Origin: Microbacterium trichothecenolyticum
Lineage (GTDB): Bacteria > Actinomycetota > Actinomycetes > Actinomycetales > Microbacteriaceae
Length of the DNA stretch: 64,000 bases
Assembly (NCBI RefSeq): GCF_030818955.1
Contig: NZ_JAUTBF010000001.1
Coordinates: 930,001-994,000 of the forward strand
Direction of reading: 5' to 3'
Every line of letters begins with the position of its first letter. Positions within the stretch are counted from its first letter, which is position 1. The position numbers were made by a program, and so were the translations under genes. Under the pieces are notes generated by a model. That model saw nothing but the letters and a program-made list of their open reading frames with translations, ran no database searches and was not told where the DNA came from. Below, piece after piece: positions 8,054 through 17,700 of this stretch.

Positions 8054-10310
8054 TTAGGAATGCACGCGCTTGCGGAGGAGATCGATGCGCGCCTGCAGCT
8101 GCGCCACGGTGGCGTGCGAGACGGCGGGGCCGCCGCAGATGCGTCGGAGCTCGGCGTGGACGAGGCCGTGCGGCTCGCCGCTTTGGCGGGCATACAGCCC
8201 GACCATCGTGTTCAGCAGCTGCCGCTGTTCCTTCAGGGTGCGGTGCAGCGGCGCGGGGAGGCCGCCCTCATCGACGCTGGGCGGTTCGACGCCGCTCTCC
8301 TTCTCGTTCGCCTCGCGCGTGGAGCGGTGTCGCGACTGCCGCGTCGCGCGCGACATGAGCACCTCGTGCACCTGCTCGGGCTCGAGAAGCCCCGGGATGC
8401 CGAGGAACTCCTCCTCCTCGATCGTCCCGGGCACGGCGAGCTGACCGAACTCCTGCCCGTCGAACATCACGCGATCGAAGTGGGCGAGCGAGCCGAGGGC
8501 CTGGTACTCGAACTCCTGCTCGAGCGCGTCGGAGGCTTTGTCCTCGCGCTCGGCGGCATCCATCATGTCTTCTTCGGCGTTCCACTGGTCTTCCGCGTCG
8601 CTGTCGCGGTCGAGGGCGTGCTCGCGCTGCGCCTCCATCTCACCCGCGAGGGCGAGCAGCTGGGGGACGTTGGGGAGGAAGACGCTCGCGGTCTCACCTC
8701 GGCGACGGGCGCGCACGAAACGTCCGATGGCCTGGGCGAAGAAGAGCGGGGTGGACGCGCTCGTGGCGTAGACGCCCACCGCGAGGCGCGGCACGTCGAC
8801 GCCCTCGGACACCATGCGGACGGCGACCATCCAGCGGCTGGTGCCCTTCGAGAACTCCTCGATGCGGCTCGAGGCCTCGGCCTCGTCGGACAGCACGACG
8901 GTGACCTTCTCGCCGCCGATGTCTTCGAGGATGGCGGCGTACGCGCGCGCGGCCGTCTGGTCGGTCGCGATGACGAGACCCCCCGGCATCCGGAACCGTC
9001 TCGCGCACCTCGGTGAGGCGGCGATCGGCGGAGCGGAGGACGGCGGGGATCCAGTCGCCGTTCGGGTCGAGCGCGGTGCGCCAGGCCTGCGCGGTGATGT
9101 CCTTGGTGTTGTCCTGCCCGAGCTGGGCCTCCATCTCCTCCCCCGCCTTGGTGCGCCAGCGCATCTGACCGGCGTACACGAGGAAGAACACGGGGCGGAC
9201 GACGCCGTCCTCGAGGGCGCGCTTGTAGCCGTAGGCGTAGTCGGTCCGCGAGAGCCGGATCCCCTTGGCGTTCGGGTGGTACTCCACGAACGGGATGGGC
9301 GCGGTGTCGCTGCGGAACGGCGTCCCCGACAGCAGAAGTCGGCGGGTCGCGCGGCTGTACGCCTCGCGCAGGGCGTCGCCCCAGCTGAGGGCGTCGCCAC
9401 CGTGGTGCACCTCGTCGAGGATGACCAGGGTCCTGGCATCCATCGTCAGGCGCTGGTGCACCTCGGCCTTGACCGCGACCTGGGCGTAGGTCACCGCGAC
9501 GCCGTGGTACTGCCGCGAGGGCGTGGCGTGACGATTGGAGAAGAACGGATCGAGACGGATGCCGACGCGCGCGGCCGCCTCGGCCCACTGGGTCTTGAGG
9601 TGCTCGGTGGGGGCGACCACGACGATGCGGTCGACGACTCCGCGACGCATGAGCTCGGACGCGAGGCGGAGGGCGAACGTCGTCTTACCGGCGCCGGGGG
9701 TCGCGGCGGCGAGGAAGTCGCGGGGACCCTTGCCCTCGCCGTCGGGTCCGTCGAGGCCGAAGTAGAGGTCGAGCGCCTCGGCCTGCCACGCGCGCAGGCG
9801 CTGGGCGGTACCCCAGGGCGCGCGCTGCGGGAACGAGGGCGAGAGGTGCTCGGCGGCGAAGGAGCCGAAGTGGGGCTCGGTGCCGTCGGCGGGCGCGGCG
9901 TCGGAGACGTCGGTGAGGGCACCGTCGACGGAGGCGGCAGCGGGCGCGGGGTCTGCGGGCGCCGCGTCGAACGGGCGCGGCGCGTCGCCGGGAATGGGGT
10001 GGTCGGCGACCGGGGCGGAGGCGTGGCTCGGGTCGACGGGGGTGAGAGCGGGGGCTGGTGCCACGGCGGATGCCGCCGGGGCGGACGGGGCAGATGCCGC
10101 CGGGGCGGACAGGGCAGGGCGGGGCGCGGGGCCGGGGCTCGCGACCGGCCCCGGGGATGCCACAGGGCCGGGACTCGCCACACGGCCGGGGCTCGCGACC
10201 GGCCCCGAGGATGCCACGGGGCCGGGGCTGGCGACGCGCGGTGGGGGCACGGCATCCGGGACGCCGGGGGTGTGCGGGAGGTTCGGGGTGCGGGCCTCTT
10301 CTTCCAGCAT
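8054..10310 (-). pseudogene. superfamily II DEAD/DEAH helicase, interrupted by a +1 frameshift
   Basis: Two overlapping frames encode one protein. The first part has Walker A TPGAGKTT (about residues 204-211), motif II DEVHH (about 299) and motif III SGTPFRS (about 328). The second resumes at GGLVIATDQTAARAYA and holds motif VI QAIGRFVRAR plus a long C-terminal region. The frames join at a run of six C (8979-8984, + strand); five would restore a 751-residue protein. The Pro/Ala-rich N-terminus contains six VASPGP-like repeats. The ATG at 10310 follows AAGGAGG. The family resembles the helicase part of type III restriction enzymes and acts on nucleic acid; the substrate is unknown. Confidence 0.8.
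10128..10235 (-). repeat. 18-nt tandem repeat encoding VASPGP
   Basis: Six consecutive 18-nt units in the helicase N-terminus encode VASPGP with small variations (VASSGP, VASPGR). They form part of a disordered Pro/Ala/Ser-rich linker of about 150 residues preceding the helicase core. Confidence 0.8.
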
Positions 10311-10401
10311 CGAACCTCCTTCCCGTGCGTGCGCGAACATCCACGATAGGCGAACCGGATCGGTCGTGGCGTCGGGCTGTGAGTCGTTCCGCCGCCTCAC
10401 C

Positions 10402-10472
10402 GGCGATAAACGCGATCCGCACACATAAACGCGGGGAGAACGCGTTTCTGCGCGTGGATCGCGTTTATGCGT
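10402..10472. repeat. intergenic palindromic repeat, copy 2
   Basis: A 71-nt imperfect palindrome matching 6731-6801 at most positions. The left half (GATAAACGCGATCC...) is the near-reverse complement of the right half (...GGATCGCGTTTATG). It occupies the middle of the 305-nt gap between the divergent helicase (start 10310) and SGNH hydrolase (start 10616). The rest of that gap holds the helicase upstream region and a PafBC-type promoter, and nothing else recognisable. Confidence 0.7.
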
Positions 10473-10575
10473 GCGCCACCCACGGGCGCGTCGGGGCGCA
10501 GCGCGTCGGGGTGTGTCTGCTCGGCGGAACGGCGCCGACGAGCGGTGGGGCGGAACGCGCCCGCCCTCTGGGGCG

Positions 10576-10598
10576 ATGTCGGAAGCCGGGGATAGCCT
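10576..10598 (+). promoter_or_regulatory. PafBC-type (RecA-NDp-like) promoter before SGNH hydrolase
   Basis: ATGTCGGAA, then exactly 8 nt, then TAGCCT. This fits the actinobacterial damage-response consensus TTGTCRGTG-N8-TANNNT with mismatches at positions 1, 8 and 9 of the first block. It is located 18 nt upstream of the ATG, leaving room for the GGAGG ribosome site at 10606-10610. Confidence 0.5.
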
Positions 10599-10615
10599 GG
10601 GGGTCGGAGGTTTCG

Positions 10616-11476
10616 ATGACACTCGATCCGCACTCGCCCCGCACCTCGCCCTCGCCCGACAACCACGGCCCTCACCCCTGGCGCCGGTACGTCGCTCTCG
10701 GCGACTCCTTCACGGAAGGGATCGGCGACCCCCTGCCCGACGGCGGCCACCGCGGGTGGGCCGACCGCGTCGCGGAGGTGCTCGCCGGGCAGGTCGACGA
10801 CTTCGCCTACGCCAACCTCGCCGTACGGGGCAAGCTCATCGGGCAGATCGTCGCCGATCAGCTCGAACCGGCGCTCGCACTCAGCCCCGATCTCGTCACG
10901 TTCTCGGCCGGCGGGAACGACATCATCCGTCCGGGCAGCGATCCCGATGCCGTGGCCCAGCAGTTCGAGGATGCCGTCATCCGCCTGCGCCGCGACAACG
11001 CCACCGTCGTCGTGTTCACGGGCATCGACACCGAGTTCACGCCGGTGTTCCGCGGCATCCGCGGCAAGGTCGCGATCTACAACGAAAACATCCGCGCGAT
11101 CGCCGACGCCCATGACTGCGTCGTCGCCGACCAGTGGGGCCTGAAAGAGGTGCAGGACATGCGCTTCTTCGACGACGACCGCCTGCACTACAACTCCCTC
11201 GGCCATCACGAGGTCGCGCGCATGGTGCTGCGGGCGCTGAACGTCCCGAACGACCTACAGCCGATGCAGCCCGAGGCCCTGACCGCGACCACGTGGCGCG
11301 CCGCGCGCGAGAAAGACCTCGTGTGGGCGCGGTCATACCTCGTGCCGTGGGTACTGCGGCGTCTGCGACACCAGTCGTCGGGCGATCACGTGCAGGCCAA
11401 GCGTCCCGAACCGCTGCCGGTCATCACGCTCGCGCCGGAGAAGGATGCCGGGGCCCCGCCGGAGACACACGTCTGA
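10616..11476 (+). CDS. SGNH/GDSL hydrolase family protein
   Basis: A 286-residue esterase-fold protein. The nucleophile block is ALGDSFTEG (about residue 30), the oxyanion Asn lies in SAGGNDI, and the catalytic Asp/His block is DDRLHYNSLGH. There is no signal peptide, so it is probably cytosolic, unlike secreted lipases. The natural ester substrate is unknown. The ATG at 10616 follows a GGAGG site at 6-nt spacing. A PafBC-like promoter directly upstream suggests a link to DNA-damage or stress responses, which is inference. It converges on the NRPS operon. Confidence 0.88.
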   Translation: MTLDPHSPRTSPSPDNHGPHPWRRYVALGDSFTEGIGDPLPDGGHRGWADRVAEVLAGQVDDFAYANLAVRGKLIGQIVADQLEPALALSPDLVTFSAGGNDIIRPGSDPDAVAQQFEDAVIRLRRDNATVVVFTGIDTEFTPVFRGIRGKVAIYNENIRAIADAHDCVVADQWGLKEVQDMRFFDDDRLHYNSLGHHEVARMVLRALNVPNDLQPMQPEALTATTWRAAREKDLVWARSYLVPWVLRRLRHQSSGDHVQAKRPEPLPVITLAPEKDAGAPPETHV

Positions 11477-11670
11477 CGCGCGGCCACCCGGCGCCGTCTC
11501 GCGCGGCTCACGCCCACGGCTCGACCCACGGCCATCCGTCCCGCACGGCGGGATGTCACCCGCCCGACCCCGCAAACCACACGGCACGCGAAACACACAC
11601 GGCACGCGAGCACACCCGCACACGAACACACCCGCGCATGAACCGCACCCCACGCGGACCCCGCACCCGG
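11477..11670. other. intergenic, CA-rich, no gene recognised
   Basis: This 194-nt space lies between convergent genes. It is rich in CACA/CACG and includes a 13-nt direct repeat (ACACGGCACGCGA at 11579-11591 and 11597-11609). No clear hairpin terminator, RNA gene or coding frame is visible. Confidence 0.6.
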
Positions 11671-14600
11671 TCACGCGAACGTGCTGACACCGTTCACTGC
11701 GGCGGCGACCCCCGCGAGCGTGCGGTGACTCAGCACGTCGGCGATCGTCGCCGAGACTCCCCGCGCGGCGAGGGCGTGGGTGAACGAGACGAGGTCGATG
11801 CTGTCCATCCCGGCGTCGAGCAGGTCGTCGTCGCGGCCCACCGAGTGGCCGAGCACGGCTTCGGCGGCCTCCGCGAAGGCGTCCTCGACGGCGGAACCCG
11901 GCGCGTCAGCGGGAGCCGGCGCTGCGTCGGGTTCCAGAGCCTGCAGGGCGCGCGCGTCGAGCTTGCCGTTCGCCGTCAGGGGCAGCGCCTCGACCACAAC
12001 CGCGTCGGCGGGCACCATGTACCCCGGCAGCACCGCGGCGAGCTGCGTGCGGAAGCGAGCGGCATCCGCGAACCGGGGGAACGGGCCCGCCTCGTCGGTG
12101 ACGAGGAAGGCGCGCAGCACGGTCCCCCGGGCGCGTGACCGGGGCAGCACGGCGGCGTCTCGCACCCCGTCGAGACCACGAACGGCGGTCGTGACCTCGC
12201 CGAGCTCGATGCGGTGCCCGCGGATCTTGACCTGGTCGTCGGAGCGGCCGAGGTACGCCAACCGCCCGTCGGGGCGCAGCCGGACGAGGTCGGCGGTGCG
12301 GTACATGCGTCCGCCGCACTGGAAGGGGTCGGCGACGAAGCGCTCGGCGGTGAGGGCCGGGCGCGCGGCGTACCCGCGTGCGAGCTGCGGGCCCGCGAGG
12401 TACAGCTCGCCCACGGCGCCCACGGGCGTCGGCCGTAGCCGCCGGTCGAGCACGTACGCGCGCATCCCGGCGACAGGGCTGCCCCAGCACGACCTCGTCG
12501 GTCTCGCTCATCACGGCCGACACGGCGTCGACCGTCGTCTCGGTGGGACCGTAGAAGTTCATCGCGCGCACCGGCGACCGCCCGAGCGCACGCCACGCGT
12601 CGCCCCCGACCGCCTCTCCTCCGAGACCCAGCACACGCAAGCGCTCGTGCACGGGACTGTCGGCGGGCAGGCAGGCGTGCAGCGTGGGCGAGAGCTCGAT
12701 CATGGTGATACCGCGCCCCAGAATCTCGGCTTCGAGGCGAGCCGGATCGCGCAAGGTGTCGGCATCGAGGAGTTCGACGCGGTGCCCCGAGAACAGCGCC
12801 AGCAGCGGCTGCCACGACGCGTCGAAGCCGAACGACCACGCGTGCCCGACGGTCAGCGTCCCCGGCGCGGCGCCGGCGTAGGCCCGCTCGGCGTGATCGG
12901 CGTGAAGGGCCACGATGCCGCGGTGCGTCGCGACGACACCCTTGGGCTCTCCCGTCGAGCCGGAGGTGAAGATCATGTACAGCGCGTCGTCGGGGTGCAC
13001 CTCGACGACGGGCAGGGCGGCATCCACGGGCTCGACGGCGGGGAGGTCGCGCCACGGCGAGACGCCGACGACCGCGCGGGGGTCGGCGAGGCGTCGGATG
13101 GCGTCGAGTCGTGTGTCGGGCAGCGCCGGGTCGAGGTACACCGCGCACGCGCCCGCCCGAGCGATGCCGAACAGCGCCTCGACGACCTCGAGCGATCGCG
13201 GTAGGGAGATGCCGACCACGTCTCCCACGCCGATTCCCGCGGCGGCGAGGCCGGCGGCGAGACGGGTGGTGCGATCGTCGAGCTCGCGGTAGGTCCAGGA
13301 GCGGGCGCCGTCGGCGAGGGCGACGGCGTCGGGGAGGGATGCCACGGCCCCGGCGAACAGCTCGGGAACGGTGCGACGGTCGTCCGGCGCGGTGACGGAC
13401 ACACGCCCGCCGAGAGGGGTGTCATCCACGGGATCGGACGCGCGAACATCGCCCGCCAGCCGCGCCCACGCCGCGCGGTCCACCGCGCGTTCGGCCCGGA
13501 TGCCGTTCACCGGCGCGGCGGGAGCGTCGACGATCTCGTCCAGCGCCGCCCGCCACATATCGGCGAGCTCTCCCGCGGTGAAGCCGACGAGTTGGGCGGC
13601 GCGCACCTCGACGTCGACCACGAGGCGTCCGTCGATGACCGCGGGGGCGACGACGAGCGGATAGTGGGTGAGGCTGTGCGCTTCGGCGCGGCGGACGGCG
13701 GCATCCGGAGCGAACCCTGTGCCGTCATGACGCGAGACGGGTGCGTTCTGGAACACCAGAAGGGTATCGAACAGCGATCCGACGCCGGCGGTGCGGGCGA
13801 TCGCGCGCAAGCCGGGGTGCGCATGCGCGACGTCGACGGCGAAGTCGGCCTGCAGCCGGTCGAGCGCGCTCGCCACGGGAGCATCGTCGAGCGCCACCCG
13901 CACCGGCACGGTCGTGATGAACAGACCCACCATGTTCTCGCTCCCGACGAGCTCGGGGTCACGGCCCGACACGGTCGTGCCGAAGACGACGTCGTCGCGG
14001 TCGGTCAGCCGCGACAGCATCACCGCCGTGGCGAGCTGCGTGAGCGTGTTGAGGGTCACATTCTGGGCGCGGGCGAACGCCAGCAGGCGATCGGTGTCGG
14101 ATGCCGACCACGTGCGCTGCTCGGTCGTGGCGGCACCGAAGCGGCCGTCGCCGGGCTCGGTCGCTCGATCGGCGAGTTGCAGCGGAGTCACATCGCCCAC
14201 GCGCGCGCGCCAGTGCGCGAGCGCCGCGGTCTCGTCCTTCTGCTGCACGTGGAGCACCTGGTCGCGGAAAGGCCGCACGGCGGGCAGCGGGGCACCGGCG
14301 TAGGCGCGCTGGATCTCGTCGACGACGATGCCGAACGACCAGCCGTCGAGCGCGATGTGGTGACCGGTGAGCACGATCTCATCACCCGCGTCGGCGTGGA
14401 CGAGGCTCACGCGCAGCAGGGGTCCGGTGCGCACGTCGAATCCGCGCCGGCGCTCCTCGGCGGCGATCGTCGACCCCTCGCCCGAGCGCTCCTCGACGGG
14501 GATCGTCCCTGCCGCGGGGATGACGTGGACGGGGTGCGGCAGGCCCTCGTCGACGAAACGCCCGAGGACGACCGGGTGCCGCATCGCGACCGTGTCGACG

Positions 14601-14737
14601 GCGGAGCGCAGGCGGGCGGCATCCACCCTCCCGTCGAGTTCGAGACGCACCTGGATGACGTAGGCGTCGTCGGTCTCGGCGGCGAGGGCCAGCATGCCGC
14701 GCTGCAGAGGAGTGGCTTGCAGGACGTCGAGGATCAT
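11671..14737 (-). pseudogene. NRPS module C-A-T, interrupted by a 1-nt frameshift (siderophore NRPS3)
   Basis: The last NRPS gene of the siderophore operon would encode about 1021 residues. The condensation domain (1-430) has intact GHHIALDG. The adenylation domain (about 460-930) has FTSGSTGEPKG and YGPTETT before the break, and [24 protein letters not shown] and LTANGKLD after it. The carrier domain has AGMDSIDL. The frame changes near 12475 (+ strand GGCGACAGGGCTG); removing one base restores [12 protein letters not shown] hand-read specificity code is roughly D-A-Q-E-G-G-F-V, not assigned. No thioesterase domain follows. The start overlaps the NRPS2 stop (ATGA). Confidence 0.85.
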
Positions 14738-17700
14738 CGAACATCTCCGATCAGGGCGGCAAGGAGTTCGGCGCTCAGTCCCGAGGCCGACAGCGGGGCG
14801 CTCTCGGGCGCCGGGGAGGGTGTCACCGTGGGCTCCAGTGCGCCCGCGAGATCGACGAGCACGGGGTGCGCGAACACCTGGCGGGGGGCGGCGGCGAGAC
14901 CGCGCTCCCGGAGGCGCGCGACGAAGGCGATCGACGAGATGCTGTCGCCGCCGAGGGCGAAGAACGACGCCTCGGGCGCGGGATCCGGGATGCCGAGCAC
15001 CTCGGCCGCACACGCGAGGACGACCTGCAGGGCGTCGGGAGACCCGGGACTCGTCCCCACGGAGGCGGTGCGTTCGCGGGGCGGCTCGTCGCGGTCCGGA
15101 ACCGCCGCGCGTGCCTGGCCACGAGGGATCGGCAGGCCCTCCAGCGTTCCGGTTCCGTCGTCGTCGGCCAGCGCGCCGATCACGGCCAGCAGCCGCTCGG
15201 TGAGGCGGGCGACGGTGCGCGGGGAGAACAGCGCCGTGCGGAAGGCGACACCGCCGCGAAGGCCCTCGGCGTCGTCGATGAACTCGAAGGACAGCTCGAA
15301 CTTGGCGTGCGTGCGCTCGGGTTCGGCGATCTCGTAGGCGATCTCGCCGCCGGGGTGCGGGAGGGTGCCGCGCAACTCTCCCCCGCTGTGCAGCTGCACC
15401 ATGGTCGTCGCGAGCGGACTCAGGCCGCTCGAGCGGTCGGGGCCGACGGCGAGCACGACCTGTTCGAACGGCACCGCCTCGTGCTCGAGGGCTTCGACGA
15501 GCGTCTCGCGCACCGAGACCACGAGCGCGTCGAGCCGTGAGTCGGCGGGAACACGATGCCGCAGCACGACCGTGTTCGCGAGCATGCCGACGACCTCGGT
15601 CGTGCGCTCGTCGCGCCCCGCCACGGGGACGGCGACGAGCACCTCGTCGCTCCCGCCGAGCCGCGCGAGGGTTGCGACGACCGCGGCCTCGAGCACCGCG
15701 AACAGGCTCGAGCGGGTGCGACGGGCGACGGCGCGAAGCCCCGCGGCGGTCCCGGCGGCGATCGTGAACGCGTGCCACCCTCCATCGGCGGGCGCGAGGG
15801 GGTCCGGCGCATGATCGGGGGCGACGGGAAGCCCCGCGGGCGCGTCGGCGAGTCGCTCACGCCAGTAGGTCAGCGAGGCGTCCGCCGCGGGGCGCTCGAT
15901 TGCCAGGTCGAGGGGCGACGGCGCGGGGGTCGTCCACTCCGGCGCGTGGCCCTGGGCTCGGGCCGCGTAGGCGGCGGCGAAGTCGCGGAGCAGGATGCCG
16001 GTCGACCACTCGTCCGCGACGAGGTGGTGCAGCAACAGCCCCAGCGAGCGGCCGCCGTCGGTGAGCACCGCCCGCACGCCGAGCTCGCGGTCCAGGTCGA
16101 AGCCGCGGCGGAGGTCGTCGGCATCCGTCGACCACCAGTCGAGGTCGTCGAGCCGTTGCGTCGACACCGCGCGCTGCCGGGGGTCACCGTCGACGACGTC
16201 GACGAGCACGCGCAGACCCTCGTGTCGCAGGAGCACGTCGCGCACGGCGGCGCGCAGGGCGTCGGCGTCCGGGGCGGCGGTGAAACGCAGCACGTACGGG
16301 ATGGCGTAGCCGAGGCCGCCGTCGTCGAAACGGTCGAGGAACCAGATGCCGCGCTGCTGCGGGAGCAGGGGAACCGCGTCGGGAAGCGCGAAGCCGGCGG
16401 AGCTTCGCGCGTCGGGCGGCGCGGGCAGGTCCGATCCCGCGGCCCCACGACCCCCGGCCACCGCGCCGAGCGCCCGCGCCGTGGGGTGGGCGAAGAAGTC
16501 GCCGATCCGTAGCCCCTCGACGCCGCGCGCGCGGAGCGTCGCGATGACGCGCGTAGCGAGCAGGGAGTGCCCGCCGGCGTCGAAGAAGTCGTCGTCGGGA
16601 CCGAGGTCGGGAGCTTCCAGGGCATGACGGAACGCCGCGAGCACGGCATCCGCCCGCTCGGTGAGCGCGACGTCGTCGGGAACCGTCGCGGGGCGCACCG
16701 ACTCCGCGACCTCGACGGCCGCCGCCGCGACGGACGCCGGACGCAGCAGCAAGGCGTCGCGCAGCAGACGCACGGCGGGCTCGTCGGCCTCGGCGTCCGC
16801 GAGGGCCTCGACGGCCGCGCGCAGGGCGTCGAGCAGCGCACGCGCCGCGGTCTCGGACACGTCGGCCGACCACGTCACCTCCAGCGCGGGCGTCGCACCC
16901 TCGCGGACGGCGATCGTGATCCCCGGCTCGGTCGCCAGCGGGGGCAGCTCGATCTCGCGGGCCCCGGCGTCGCCGAGGAGGGCGGAGCCGAGCACGTCCC
17001 CGACCCCGACGAGCAGGAACCCGGGGCGCTCGCGCAGCGCGGGCTGCGTGCGGCGGATCAGCTCGATGGGCACGACGCCCCCGGCGGTCGCGGCCCGCAC
17101 GGCCTCGACGGTCCGGGCGGTGAGGGACGCCACCGTGTCGTCGTCGCGCACCCCGAGGCGCAGGGGCACGAGGTTGCCCCGCGCGCCCACGGCGAGAGCA
17201 CCCATGCCCTCGACGTCGAGCACGGGCAGGTCGATGACCCCGTCGGCGCGACCGGTCGCGGCCGTCAGCACCGCGGCGACGGCGACCGCAACGGTGTGCA
17301 GGCCGCCGGCGCCGGTGCGGGCGCTCGCCACCGCGATGCGCGGGAGTTCGGCGCGGAGGCGACGGATGCCGTGCGCCTCGGCCCCGACCGGCTGTGGCTC
17401 CGCGGCCGAACGCTGCCAGGCCGCGGGAAGCGTCAGCGGCGTCGCCCCGTCGAGCGTCGCGCGCCAGCGCTCGAGCACGGGCGCACTGCCCGTCCCGCGC
17501 AGCCAGCGCACCTTCTCGGCGGCGAACCTCCGGTACGCGCCCCGGTCGATCGCGGGCGCGTCGCCGTCGTAGTGCGCGCTCACCCGGGTGAAGAACGGAT
17601 GCCAGGAGGCGTCGTCGAGGGCGATGTGATGCCCGATGATGCCGAGCACGAGGGAGCCGTCGCGCGTGTCGATGAGCGAGACCCGCAGCGGCGCCTCGGT

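Noticed and set aside
8979..8984. Programmed ribosomal frameshifting in the helicase C-run
   Set aside because: No slippery heptamer plus downstream structure pattern was evident, and the same window has two other single-base indels, so error or mutation is simpler.
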